Source: Acidimicrobiales bacterium
Lineage (GTDB): Bacteria > Actinomycetota > Acidimicrobiia > Acidimicrobiales > Poriferisodalaceae
DNA: 64,000 nt
Direction: 5' to 3'
Assembly: GCA_041394185.1 (NCBI GenBank)
Contig: JAWKIQ010000003.1
Location: 744,001 to 808,000 of the forward strand
The notes beneath the pieces are model-generated. The model made no database searches. It had not been told where the DNA came from and saw only the letters and a program-made list of their open reading frames with translations. Positions 26,893 through 35,489 of the stretch are shown here, piece after piece; the first letter of the stretch is position 1; each line of letters begins with the position of its first letter. The translations under genes were made by a program, and so were the position numbers.

Positions 26893-26966
26893 ACGTCGGG
26901 CGTATGTGGCAGCTGCCCGACTAGACGTCGGGCGTATGTGACAGCTGCCCGACTAGACGTCGGGGG
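26881..26966. repeat. 32-bp tandem repeat of a terminator-like hairpin (2.6 copies)
   Basis: Two full 32-bp units (26881-26912 and 26913-26944, one mismatch) and 20 nt of a third. Each unit contains GCCCGAC-TAGAC-GTCGGGC, a 7-bp stem with a 5-nt loop (6 bp in the third copy). The first copy includes the last codons and stop of dinB; the third ends 7 nt before the stop of the convergent VOC gene. The arrangement looks like a terminator duplicated by slippage and would act in both directions. Confidence 0.85.
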
Positions 26967-26972
26967 TGTCGG

Positions 26973-27470
26973 TCAGCCGAGGATCTCGCCGTACATCTCA
27001 CCGAGGGGGTCGGCCAGCAGTTCCATACGTTCGCCGTCGGGGCCGTTGAAGTACAAGGAGGCGCCGCTCATCTCAACGGTCTCGACGCCGGCCGCTTCGA
27101 GCTTGCCGCGCAGGTGCTCCCAGCGTTCGCGGGTCACGGAGATGGCGAGGTGGTGATGGCCGCCCAGGACCTCGCTGTATTCACCCAACTCGAGGCCCGG
27201 AAAGTCGAAGAAGGCGAGGCAGTTGCCGTTTCCGATGTCGAAGAAGAAGTGTGTCGAGCCCTGGTAGTCGCGGTTCTCGAACAGCTCTATCAGCGGGAAC
27301 TCGAGCACGCCTTGGTAGAACTCGATGGTCGCTTCGACGTCGCTCGACAGCAGGGCGATGTGGTGCGCTCCCCTGGCCGACGATTCGGGGCGCTGGTCTG
27401 CGGGCAACAGGTGCTTGCGTCGCAGCTCTTCCCACTCGGCTGTCCGGTCGATCTGGGCTCCGTGCTTCAT
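26973..27470 (-). CDS. VOC-superfamily protein (glyoxalase/dioxygenase fold)
   Basis: A 165-residue protein with one vicinal-oxygen-chelate module pair. '[20 protein letters not shown]' gives the first metal-ligand His, '[11 protein letters not shown]' the second His region, and '[12 protein letters not shown]' the terminal Glu ligand. '[16 protein letters not shown]' lies between them. This resembles the ring-cleavage dioxygenase or glyoxalase I class, but the substrate is unknown. An extra ~35 residues precede the domain ('[14 protein letters not shown]'). It is divergent from tpx with a 107-nt gap. Confidence 0.83.
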   Translation of the reverse strand: MKHGAQIDRTAEWEELRRKHLLPADQRPESSARGAHHIALLSSDVEATIEFYQGVLEFPLIELFENRDYQGSTHFFFDIGNGNCLAFFDFPGLELGEYSEVLGGHHHLAISVTRERWEHLRGKLEAAGVETVEMSGASLYFNGPDGERMELLADPLGEMYGEILG

Positions 27471-27577
27471 GGTTGTCTACAACCGGCCGACCGCCCGTCG
27501 GATTCCCCGAACTGGCCACCATAATGAGCCCGCCCAATGGAACAAGCCGGCACCGGCGCATACTCAGGAGCACCCAC

Positions 27578-28078
27578 ATGGCACAGATCACCCTCGGCGG
27601 AAACCCGATCAACACCGGCGGCGACGTTCCCGCAGTCGGCTCGGCGGCGCCCGATTTCACGCTCACCGGCGGCGACTTGGCCCCGGTCACCAAGGGCGAT
27701 TTCGCGGGCCAGAACCTGGTTCTGAACATCTTCCCCAGCATCGACACCCCCACTTGTGCCACCAGCGTTCGCACCTTCAACGAGCGCGCCGCCGGCATCG
27801 ACAACACTGTCGTGCTGAACGTGTCGGCCGACCTGCCCTTCGCTCAGGGCCGCTTCTGCGGTGCAGAGGGCATCGAGAACGTGAAGAACGCCTCGACGTT
27901 CAAGAACCCCGAGTTCATGGCCGCGTACGGCGTGAACATGGTCGACGGCAAGCTTGCGGGCCTTTGCGCCCGTGCGGTCGTGGTCGTGGACGGCGACGGC
28001 AATGTGGTCCACAGCCAGCTGGTTCCCGAGATCGCCCAGGAGCCCGACTACGACGCCGCGCTGGGTTCGCTTTCCTGA
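27578..28078 (+). CDS. tpx: Thiol peroxidase (Tpx, atypical 2-Cys peroxiredoxin)
   Basis: The 166-residue protein has the Tpx signature: peroxidatic Cys in '[16 protein letters not shown]' (~56-71) and resolving Cys in '[14 protein letters not shown]' (~95). It reduces hydrogen peroxide and organic peroxides with thioredoxin. The ATG follows AGGAG by 7 nt. The length matches E. coli Tpx (168). It is a single-gene unit, followed by a nested hairpin shared with the convergent lipoprotein gene. Confidence 0.94.
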   Translation: MAQITLGGNPINTGGDVPAVGSAAPDFTLTGGDLAPVTKGDFAGQNLVLNIFPSIDTPTCATSVRTFNERAAGIDNTVVLNVSADLPFAQGRFCGAEGIENVKNASTFKNPEFMAAYGVNMVDGKLAGLCARAVVVVDGDGNVVHSQLVPEIAQEPDYDAALGSLS

Positions 28079-28124
28079 CGAAACCCTGACCGGCTGCCGG
28101 TCACTGGCAGTTTCGGCTCGTCAG
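28075..28124. terminator. Bidirectional nested hairpin between tpx and a lipoprotein gene
   Basis: Inner inverted repeat TGACCG-GCTGC-CGGTCA (28087-28103) sits inside an outer pair CTGACGA (28075-28081) and TCGTCAG (28118-28124). The outer arms overlap both stop codons of the convergent genes. There is no U-tract. Placement and symmetry suggest termination in both directions. Confidence 0.45.
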
Positions 28125-28486
28125 CCGAGACCGGCCGAACGCATTTCGCCGATCAGATCGCGGAGTTGCTGCAAAGCGGCTCCGCGATCTTCGGCATACA
28201 GCAGAGTCGCCTCGGCTTGGCGCCAGGTCCAGTCAGGGTCGACGTCGACACCGACCCTGAATATCGAGCCCAACATTCCCTGCACTTCACAAACCAGGTT
28301 CCGGAACTCGGGATCGTTTGGGTAGCTCGACGCACTGCACGGATAGCTGGATACGAAGTCGCCCGCAGGCACCTCGACGGCGACCTCGCCAACTGCGGTG
28401 TCGGGCACGTCGGCGCCGGCGGTCGAGCTGCCGCAAGACGTTGCAGAAAGCGCCACCAACAAAACCGCCGCAATCACTCGAACCAT
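28121..28486 (-). CDS. Hypothetical lipoprotein
   Basis: A 121-residue protein with a signal peptide ending in the lipobox 'LSATSC'; the ATG follows GGAGG. The mature part contains two further Cys ('YPCSAS' and 'NLVCEV') that could form a disulfide, and an amphipathic C-terminal helix ('ALQQLRDLIGEMRSAG'). No recognised domain. It lies downstream of the MFS gene in the same direction and could be on the same transcript. Confidence 0.72.
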   Translation of the reverse strand: MVRVIAAVLLVALSATSCGSSTAGADVPDTAVGEVAVEVPAGDFVSSYPCSASSYPNDPEFRNLVCEVQGMLGSIFRVGVDVDPDWTWRQAEATLLYAEDRGAALQQLRDLIGEMRSAGLG

Positions 28487-28531
28487 CGCAGAACCTCCTG
28501 ACGCGTCTTGTCGGCGAGGTTCGGGATCAGT

Positions 28532-29650
28532 TCAGCGTGTGTCCAGCCGTGCTCCCAGGGCCGCGGTGATGGCCACCAGACCAACCAGCCCAGAGCCGGC
28601 GAAGGCCATGGCCGGGTTGCGGGTGAACACGGGCAGCCAGATCAGCTGGCTGACACCTATGCCGGCAAACCGATAGGCCAACATCATCGACAGCCCACCG
28701 CCTCGATTTCCGGCGATGGCTCCGGCGCCTATCGCATGGAACGACAGCACGGCCAGGTTGGCGACGATCCACGTGGTCAGCCAGGCAACGGCCAGCACCA
28801 GGCCGTTCGTGTCGAACACCATCGCCAGTACAAGACATCCGATGGTCGCACCGGCCAGACCCACCGCCAAGCCGCGGCGCCCACCGACGCGGTCCATACC
28901 TCGGCCCATGAACGGACCAGTCACTGCGGCGGCAACCCCCGCGCTCAACAGAATGAACCCGGTGGTGCCACCGTCGAGGCCCAGTTCGTCACGTGCTGCC
29001 AACCCCACCAGCACCCCGGCGCCCAGGGGGCCGATGGAGCCCGCCATGAACCCCAGGCCCAGAAGATTGATGGGCTTGGTGAACAGGGGGCGAAGCGATG
29101 GCGGTTCGGCACTGCTAGTGGCCTGCTCGGGAGGGGCGAACGACGCTATTGCGACAGCCACCACGGCGGCGACCACGAACGCTGCCCGCCACTGCGTATC
29201 GGCAGCGAACCCTCCGACCAGCGGCGCGGCGGCGGTGCCAATGGCCTGGAAGCTCGAGTACATCCCGACGGCGCGCCCCAACAGCTCGGGTGGCGTTGCC
29301 TCGGCCAACGACGCGACCAGTAGCGGGGTGAAGAACGCGTTGGCCATGCCCTGGAGCCCTCGACCGGCCAGAAAGATCGCGAAGCTGGGCGCCAGCGCGC
29401 ACAGCATCGACGCGACCGCGTACACAGCGCATGTGATTCGCACCGTCCGGATGCGGCCCCACCGCTCGCCGTAGGTGCCAGAGAACACCAACAGCACGGC
29501 CATCGGCATGACATAAGCGGTGAGGTTCAGGCCGGCCGCTTCGGTGCTGACCGAGAACTCGTCTCGCAGCTCTGGAAGCATGGGGATTGTCAGCAGCGTC
29601 CCGAACGGCCCCAGGAAGCCACCGAGGTAGAACGCAAGGCGGCGGTTCAT
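28532..29650 (-). CDS. MFS transporter
   Basis: The 372-residue protein has about 12 transmembrane helices. 'GTYGERWGRIRTVRI' is a variant of the motif A loop, and 'GMANAFFTPLLVASLAEATP' and 'GRAVGMYSSFQAIGTAAAPL' are typical drug/proton antiporter segments. It starts 6 nt after the AtuA-like gene stop, so the pair are probably co-transcribed. A role in uptake of the AtuA substrate (a branched terpenoid acid or similar) is only inferred from position. Confidence 0.83.
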   Translation of the reverse strand: MNRRLAFYLGGFLGPFGTLLTIPMLPELRDEFSVSTEAAGLNLTAYVMPMAVLLVFSGTYGERWGRIRTVRITCAVYAVASMLCALAPSFAIFLAGRGLQGMANAFFTPLLVASLAEATPPELLGRAVGMYSSFQAIGTAAAPLVGGFAADTQWRAAFVVAAVVAVAIASFAPPEQATSSAEPPSLRPLFTKPINLLGLGFMAGSIGPLGAGVLVGLAARDELGLDGGTTGFILLSAGVAAAVTGPFMGRGMDRVGGRRGLAVGLAGATIGCLVLAMVFDTNGLVLAVAWLTTWIVANLAVLSFHAIGAGAIAGNRGGGLSMMLAYRFAGIGVSQLIWLPVFTRNPAMAFAGSGLVGLVAITAALGARLDTR

Positions 29651-29656
29651 CGGGGG

Positions 29657-31456
29657 CTAGTTGCCGTCTCCGAGTATGGAATCTGGAATCGGAACCACCC
29701 GAGATCTCAGCCACTCGCCCAGGGCCTTTGCCTGGCCATCCTGGCGCGTCGACGCCGCGACGCCTTCCTCCAGCAAGCCGTGCAGGACGAAGTTGAGCGA
29801 GCGCAGTTTCGGGAATCGGTGCCTCTCGATGTCGAGGGCGGCGGCCTCGGGCAGCAACTGCTTCAGCCGCTCGACGGTGAGGAAGTCGTCCAGCCAGGCC
29901 CACGCATCGTCAGAGCGGGTGAATACTCCCAGGTTTGCGTCTCCTCCCTTGTCGCCCGATCGTGTGCCGACAACCGTGCCGATCGGGGCGTCGGTGGTCG
30001 GGCCGGATGGGCTGGGGACTGGGGTGGCGACCTCGACCTGAATGGCCTCGCCGGTGGGTGCGACCGAGTCGATCATCCTGGTCTCGCCGCCCAGTATGTG
30101 CGAGTACTGGGGCACCAGATCTGAGGCCACGAGGGCCGGTCGGTAGACCCCGAACGGGGTACCTGCGGTGGGCCCGCCGCCGATGCCGTGGAAGCCGGGG
30201 ATCGAGGCAAGGGCACAGTGGATCAGGGCGTCGTTGAAGGCGCGGCCGACCTTGCGCTCGTCTGGGTCTTTCACGGTCACCCGCCAGATGGCGGTGGCTT
30301 CCTCCTGGGTCGCCGGATCGGGCTTGCCGGTGTGAACCACGCGGCTCGAGATCGATTCGAAGTCTTCTGGTCCGAACGGGCACGCATCCCAGAAAGCCGC
30401 CTGCGCGAACTGGGCCTTGGCATCGACGTCGAGGCCGGTGAGGGCCAGCGTGAACGAGTTGCGATAGCCGCCCAGCTCGTTCATGGCGACCTTGAGGGTC
30501 GATGGTGGCGCCTGACCCTTGACCCCCGAGATGCGCACTCGGTCTCGTCCGACCTGCTCGAGTTCGATGGTGTCGAAGCGTGTGGTGACGTCCGGCCCGA
30601 GATACTCGGGGCCGCCGATTTCGTACAACAGCTGTGAGGTCACGGTGCCCACCGAGACCATCCCGCCGGTTGCGTCGTGTTTACCGATGATGCTGGAGCC
30701 GTCGGAGGCGACCTCGGCCCACGGGAACCCGAACCGTGCGCCGCCGGGCTGGTCCAGGCCCGGAATCTCCTGGAAGAACGAATAGTTGCCGCCGGTTGCC
30801 TGGGCCGAACACTCGATGACGTGACCCGCCACAACGGCACCCGCCAGTTCGTCGAAGTCGTCGCGAGCCCATCCGTGATGCCAGGCGGCGGGACCGCATA
30901 CGACGGCCGCGTCGGTGACGCGCCCGGTGATCACGATGTCTGCGCCGCGGGTCAGCGCGTCGACTATTCCCCAACAACCCAGGTAAGCGTTGGCGCTGAG
31001 GTATTTGGTCGGGTCGCCCAGAGTCGAGTCGGCGAAGGGTTGCAGCGCTCCCGACTGCGCCAGCTCGACGGCGCCCGACAACAGGTTGTCACCGTCGACA
31101 TAGGCGATGGTTGGTGACAGGCCCAGCTTCTGGGCCACCTCGGCTACGGCCTCGGCACACCCGTCGGGGTCGAGCCCCCCGGCGTTGGAGACGACCTTGA
31201 TTCCCTTGTCGAGGCACGTTCCCATCACCTCTTCCATCTGGGTGACGAAGGTTCGTGCGTAACCGGCTCCGGGGCGCTTGGCCCTGATGCGGCTGAGGAT
31301 CAGCATCGTCAGCTCGGCCAACCAGTCGCCGGTCAAGACGTCGAGGGGGCCGCCCTCGACCATCTCGCGCGCCGCGCTGGGTCGGTCTCCGAAGAACCCA
31401 GAGCAGTTGCCGATGCGAATGGGCGAGGTCGACGCTGGCGCGGCTTGGTCTGTCAT
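29657..31456 (-). CDS. AtuA-family acyclic terpene utilization protein (DUF1446) with C-terminal domain
   Basis: A 599-residue protein. The N-terminal ~450 residues match DUF1446/AtuA: 'RIGNCSGFFGDRPSAA' at the start, 'LTGDWLAELTMLILSR', 'KVVSNAGGLDPDGCAEAV' and 'DIVITGRVTDAAVV'. The C-terminal ~110 residues, from 'GTVVGTRSGDKGGDANLGVF', form the AtuA ferredoxin-fold domain that is a separate gene in some organisms. AtuA was found in citronellol/geraniol catabolism of Pseudomonas; its exact reaction is not settled. Partner AtuC/AtuF carboxylase and AtuE hydratase genes are not in this window. Confidence 0.87.
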   Translation of the reverse strand: MTDQAAPASTSPIRIGNCSGFFGDRPSAAREMVEGGPLDVLTGDWLAELTMLILSRIRAKRPGAGYARTFVTQMEEVMGTCLDKGIKVVSNAGGLDPDGCAEAVAEVAQKLGLSPTIAYVDGDNLLSGAVELAQSGALQPFADSTLGDPTKYLSANAYLGCWGIVDALTRGADIVITGRVTDAAVVCGPAAWHHGWARDDFDELAGAVVAGHVIECSAQATGGNYSFFQEIPGLDQPGGARFGFPWAEVASDGSSIIGKHDATGGMVSVGTVTSQLLYEIGGPEYLGPDVTTRFDTIELEQVGRDRVRISGVKGQAPPSTLKVAMNELGGYRNSFTLALTGLDVDAKAQFAQAAFWDACPFGPEDFESISSRVVHTGKPDPATQEEATAIWRVTVKDPDERKVGRAFNDALIHCALASIPGFHGIGGGPTAGTPFGVYRPALVASDLVPQYSHILGGETRMIDSVAPTGEAIQVEVATPVPSPSGPTTDAPIGTVVGTRSGDKGGDANLGVFTRSDDAWAWLDDFLTVERLKQLLPEAAALDIERHRFPKLRSLNFVLHGLLEEGVAASTRQDGQAKALGEWLRSRVVPIPDSILGDGN

Positions 31457-31545
31457 CGGCCCAGCTTCTCAACATCGAGGGTCCGACACCAAAGCCCCAC
31501 ACGGTTTCGGCCTACGATCGGCACGCCGACGATCAGGAGCACGCC

Positions 31546-32322
31546 ATGGACATCTCGACAGTGCTGCAGGACCTCCTCGACGAACAGAACGCTCTCGACG
31601 AGATCATCGCTGCGCTCGACGACGCCGATTGGGAACTACCGACCCCCAGCCCAGGCTGGACGGTCGGAGATCAGATAGGCCATCTGACCTACTTCGACGC
31701 CACTGCGGCCCAGGCCATCACCGATCCCGACGGATTCAAGGAAGGCGTCGCCCGCCTGTTCGGCCAAGGCCTCGACGTCGACGAGGTCACCCTCGGTGCC
31801 TATCGGCGAATGTCGGCGGCCGATCGCCTCGATGCTTGGCGCACCAATCGCCGACTGCTGGCCGAAGCGGCAGCGACCCTCTCCAACGACGATCGCGTTC
31901 CCTGGTACGGCCCTTCGATGGGATCCAAGTCGTTTCTCACCGCTCGGCTCATGGAGTGCTGGGCCCACGGCCAAGATGTCGTCGACACCGTCGGGGTCGA
32001 CCGGCCCGGTTCCGACCGGCTCCGCCACGTCGCTCAGATCGGCTTCATCACCCGCGGGTGGTCCTATGCCAACCGTGGCGAGACCGCACCCGAGGCGCCC
32101 GTGCGCGTCGAGTTGACCTCGCCGACGGGCGAAGTCTGGACGTTCGGCCCACCGGAGGCAACCGAGACCGTCACCGGCGACGCCGTCGACTTTTGCCTGG
32201 TGGTCACCCAGCGCCGGCACGTCGACGACACCGGGCTGGAAGCAACGCCTGTGGCCCGCGAGTGGCTCGAGCGGGCTCAGGCGTTCGCCGGGCCTCCCAC
32301 AGACGGGCCCAAAGCCTCCTAG
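31546..32322 (+). CDS. MDMPI-fold metal-binding protein (TIGR03084 type)
   Basis: The 258-residue protein has the N-terminal DinB/MDMPI four-helix metal site: 'GWTVGDQIGHLTYFD' (first His) and 'LMECWAHGQDV' (Glu and His). The C-terminal domain ('VRVELTSPTGEVWTFGP') matches the SCP2-like partner of this family. Members bind Zn or Ni and some are mycothiol-dependent isomerases, in line with an actinobacterial host. The ATG follows AGGAG. It is divergent from the AtuA gene with an 89-nt gap. Confidence 0.85.
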   Translation: MDISTVLQDLLDEQNALDEIIAALDDADWELPTPSPGWTVGDQIGHLTYFDATAAQAITDPDGFKEGVARLFGQGLDVDEVTLGAYRRMSAADRLDAWRTNRRLLAEAAATLSNDDRVPWYGPSMGSKSFLTARLMECWAHGQDVVDTVGVDRPGSDRLRHVAQIGFITRGWSYANRGETAPEAPVRVELTSPTGEVWTFGPPEATETVTGDAVDFCLVVTQRRHVDDTGLEATPVAREWLERAQAFAGPPTDGPKAS

Positions 32323-32405
32323 GGGCGCCGTGCCGCACAACTGATGGCAGAAACAGTGGGATCTGTGTCATTGCGGCCAACGCCCGGCTGGGGCACGATC
32401 GTGGT

Positions 32406-33389
32406 GTGGTTCGCAGGGTCGTATTCGTGCTCTACAACGGAATCCAGGCCCTCGACCTAGTTGGCCCGCACGAGGTGTTCTTCGGCGCCAATCGTCTGCT
32501 GGACTCAACAGACTCGACCGAACCCCGGTACGAACTCATTTCGGCCTCGGTCGGCGGCGACGGGCCGATATGCACCGAGAGCGGATCCAGGCTGATGGCA
32601 GATCAGGCGCTGCCCGCCCCGGCCGGACCCTTCGACACCATCGTGGTGCCCGGCGGGTCTGGGTCACGCGCCACCACCTCTGCCGAGATGGGGCGCCTGA
32701 CCTCGTGGCTGGAAGCCGCTGCGCCGAACGCTCATCGCGTCGCAACGGTGTGCACAGGGGCATTCGTCGCGGCAGCCGCAGGCATCTGCGACGGCCGAAG
32801 AGTCACCACCCACTGGGCCTATGCAGGGCAACTCGCCGGCACCTACCCGAGCATCGAGGTTGCTCCCGACTCGATCTACGTGGTCGACGAGTTCTTGTGG
32901 TCTTCGGCCGGGGTGACCGCCGGAATCGACCTGGCCCTGGCACTTGTTCAAAGCGACCTCGGCACCGACGTCGCCCAGACGATCGCCCGTCACCTCGTGG
33001 TGTACCTGCGACGCCCCGGAGGCCAAACCCAGTTCGGCGCGCCCGTGTGGTCTGATCAACCAACCAGCCCACCCATCGAGACCGCGCGCGACCTGATCCA
33101 CAGCGATCCCGGCACCGACCTGTCGGTAAACCGGCTGGCCTCCGCTTGCGCCATGTCGCCGCGCAACTTCGCCAGGAGGTTCCGCGCCGAGGTGGGAGAG
33201 CCCCCGGCGCGATACATCGAGCGTGTACGGGTCGAGGCCGCTCGCCACCTGTTGGAACAAGGCGATGCCGGCCTCGAGTCGATCGCTGCGCGGTGCGGGT
33301 TCGGCACCGTCGAAACGATGCGTCGGGCGTTCCATCGCCGGCTGGGCACGTCGCCAGACGCCTACCGACGACAGGTCGGCGGGCGCTGA
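32406..33389 (+). CDS. GlxA-type AraC-family transcriptional regulator
   Basis: The 327-residue protein has an N-terminal DJ-1/PfpI-like sensor domain ('VVFVLYNGIQALDLVGPHEV', 'DTIVVPGGSGS', 'VATVCTGAFVAAAAG' with the nucleophile-elbow Cys) and a C-terminal AraC double HTH ('LASACAMSPRNFARRFRAEV', 'IAARCGFGTVETMRRAFHRR'). GlxA-type regulators usually control adjacent catabolic genes. It lies just upstream of a free-standing DJ-1-fold enzyme, which is the likely target. The GTG start lacks a clear Shine-Dalgarno. Confidence 0.9.
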   Translation: MVRRVVFVLYNGIQALDLVGPHEVFFGANRLLDSTDSTEPRYELISASVGGDGPICTESGSRLMADQALPAPAGPFDTIVVPGGSGSRATTSAEMGRLTSWLEAAAPNAHRVATVCTGAFVAAAAGICDGRRVTTHWAYAGQLAGTYPSIEVAPDSIYVVDEFLWSSAGVTAGIDLALALVQSDLGTDVAQTIARHLVVYLRRPGGQTQFGAPVWSDQPTSPPIETARDLIHSDPGTDLSVNRLASACAMSPRNFARRFRAEVGEPPARYIERVRVEAARHLLEQGDAGLESIAARCGFGTVETMRRAFHRRLGTSPDAYRRQVGGR

Positions 33390-33451
33390 CCCACTTCGGA
33401 CAGATCACACACCCTCATCCAAATCATCTAGCCACCATCAAGGAGACCACC

Positions 33452-34093
33452 ATGCAAATCGCCATCGCTTTGTTCGACCGGGTGACAGCTCTCGACGCCA
33501 TCGGGCCATACGAGGTGCTTCAGCGCCTACCCGGAGCCAGCGTTGTGTTCGTCGGAGACCAGCCGGGCATGCTGCGCACCGACAACGGGTTCCTCGGTCT
33601 CAATGTCGACGCCGCCTATGACGACGTCAGCTCACCCGATGTGGTGCTGGTGCCAGGAGGGGTCGGGACGCGTGACCTGCTGAGCGACGACGCGGGGGTG
33701 GTCCAGTGGCTCAAGCGTGTCCACCCCGGCACCACCTTCACCACGTCGGTGTGCACCGGTTCGCTGGTGCTGGCTCAGGCGGGCTTGCTGAGCGGGCTGA
33801 CCGCCACGACTCACTGGGGTGCGTACGGATTGCTCGAATCGCTGGGCGCCCACCCCACCGGCCAACGCGTGGTCGAACACCTTGACCAGCGAATCATCAC
33901 CGCCGCCGGTGTTTCGTCTGGCATCGACATGGCGCTGCGGCTCAGCGAACTGCTGGTCGACGACCTGGCTGCCAAGGCCATGCAGCTGATGATCGAGTAC
34001 GACCCCCAGCCGCCCTTCGATGCCGGCTCGGTCGACAAGGCGGGCGAGGCCGTAATGCAGCGGCTTCAGACATACATGGCAGACAAGCGCTGA
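33452..34093 (+). CDS. DJ-1/PfpI family protein, isonitrile-hydratase-like
   Basis: A 213-residue DJ-1-superfamily enzyme: 'MQIAIALFDRVTALDAIGPY' at the N-terminus, 'DVVLVPGGVGTRDLL' and the catalytic Cys in 'TSVCTGSLVLAQAGLL', followed by 'ATTHWGAY'. This set matches isonitrile hydratase and GlxA sensor domains. The ATG follows AAGGAG. It is 62 nt downstream of the regulator and begins a possible operon with the 16-codon ORF and the luciferase-like monooxygenase. Confidence 0.88.
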   Translation: MQIAIALFDRVTALDAIGPYEVLQRLPGASVVFVGDQPGMLRTDNGFLGLNVDAAYDDVSSPDVVLVPGGVGTRDLLSDDAGVVQWLKRVHPGTTFTTSVCTGSLVLAQAGLLSGLTATTHWGAYGLLESLGAHPTGQRVVEHLDQRIITAAGVSSGIDMALRLSELLVDDLAAKAMQLMIEYDPQPPFDAGSVDKAGEAVMQRLQTYMADKR

Positions 34094-34113
34094 ACACATC
34101 AAAGGAGCCGCAC

Positions 34114-34164
34114 ATGGCTTCGATTGGTACCGGGGGCGGGCAGCGACTTAGCTTCGGTGCATGA
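34114..34164 (+). CDS. 16-codon ORF coupled to the monooxygenase gene
   Basis: ATG at 34114 is preceded by AAAGGAG at ideal distance. The frame reads MASIGTGGGQRLSFGA and stops with TGA overlapping the ATG of the monooxygenase (ATGA). The large gene itself has no ribosome-binding site of its own, so this small ORF probably delivers ribosomes to it. A structural role for the peptide is not evident. Confidence 0.5.
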   Translation: MASIGTGGGQRLSFGA

Positions 34165-35405
34165 AGTTCGGGATCTTCTACGAGCACCAGCTGCCCAAAC
34201 CCTGGTCCGAGGACGACGAGTTCAACCTGCTGCAGGAAGCACTCGAGCAGGTGGTGCTGGCCGACCGGCTGGGTTTCGACTACGCCTGGGAGGTCGAGCA
34301 CCACTTCCTCGACGAGTACTCGCACTCGTCTGCGCCAGAGGTGTTCCTGGCCGCTGCCGCAGCGCGCACGAACAACATCAGGCTCGGTCACGGAATTCGC
34401 CAGGTGATCCCCAACTACAACCATCCGGCACGCACCGCCGAGGGCCTGGCAACGCTCGACCTGATCTCCAACGGTCGTGTCGACTTTGGTATCGGCGAAG
34501 GCGCCACGCGCCTCGAGCTTCACGGCTTCAACATTCCAGCGCGCGAGAAGCGGGCCATGTCTCTCGAGGCAGCCGAGCAGATCGCCAACATGATGGTCCT
34601 GGACCCCTATCCAGGATTCGAATCGCAGTACTTCTCGATGCCGTGTCGCAACGTGTTGCCCAAGCCCAGGCAAAAGCCTCATCCGCCCATGTGGATTGCC
34701 TGCACGAACCGCGACACCATCAAGGTCGCGGCCCGCAACGGGCTGGGTGCTCTGGCTTTCAGCTTCGTCGACCCCGACGAGGCCCGCACGTGGGTCGAGA
34801 TCTACTACGACATCATCAAGAGCGACGAGTGCGTACCCCTGGGGCACACCGTCAACCCCAACATCGCCATGGTCGCCGGCTTTTCGCTGCATGAAGATCG
34901 CGTCGAGGCCATTCGCCGCGGTCAGGAGGCGTTCGAGTTCTTCGGGTACGCACTGAACGCGCTCGTTGCCCACGACCAGGTTCCGGGCCGCACCGACCTG
35001 TGGGGTGAGTTCCAGGCCATCCGCGGCGAAGATCGCACCAACGAGCGCATCGCTGCCGCCGAAGCGGCCGGCGACTCATACGCCAGCTGCATCGGCACAC
35101 CCGCCGACGCCCGGCGCTATTTGCTGGACATGCAGGATGTCGGCGTCGACCAGATCATCTTCCTGCAGCAGGTCGGCCGCAATCCACACTCGAACATCTG
35201 CGAGTCGCTCGAACTGTTCGGCAGCCAGATATTGCCCGAGTTCAAAGCCGCAGAGCCGGCGCGCCAGGCGGCAAAGGACGCCGAACTGGCTCCCTACGTC
35301 GAGGCCGCGCTGGCTCGCAAGCAGTGGATGAAGCCCCTGGCCGACGACGAGATCCCGGTGGTCAAGGCCTCCGTCAAGAAGGCGCAGACGAGCGGGGCGG
35401 TCTAG
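34161..35405 (+). CDS. Luciferase-like flavin monooxygenase (LLM class)
   Basis: The 414-residue protein has the bacterial-luciferase TIM barrel: 'MKFGIFYEHQLPKPW', 'YAWEVEHHFLDEYSHSSAPE' (substrate/flavin His-His), 'NIRLGHGIRQV', 'NGRVDFGIGEGATRLEL', and 'KPHPPMWIACTNRDTIKVAA'. LLM enzymes use reduced FMN to monooxygenate alkanes, ketones or nitrogen compounds. A flavin reductase is not adjacent. Its start overlaps the 16-codon ORF. The C-terminal tail ('VKASVKKAQTSG') is basic and probably disordered. Confidence 0.9.
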   Translation: MKFGIFYEHQLPKPWSEDDEFNLLQEALEQVVLADRLGFDYAWEVEHHFLDEYSHSSAPEVFLAAAAARTNNIRLGHGIRQVIPNYNHPARTAEGLATLDLISNGRVDFGIGEGATRLELHGFNIPAREKRAMSLEAAEQIANMMVLDPYPGFESQYFSMPCRNVLPKPRQKPHPPMWIACTNRDTIKVAARNGLGALAFSFVDPDEARTWVEIYYDIIKSDECVPLGHTVNPNIAMVAGFSLHEDRVEAIRRGQEAFEFFGYALNALVAHDQVPGRTDLWGEFQAIRGEDRTNERIAAAEAAGDSYASCIGTPADARRYLLDMQDVGVDQIIFLQQVGRNPHSNICESLELFGSQILPEFKAAEPARQAAKDAELAPYVEAALARKQWMKPLADDEIPVVKASVKKAQTSGAV

Positions 35406-35489
35406 CCGTCCCAGTGAAGTCATCGCCGAAACTCACGTAGAGCAGTTCGCCCCGGGCATGGCATTGCCCGTCGCCCATATGGTTGGGCC

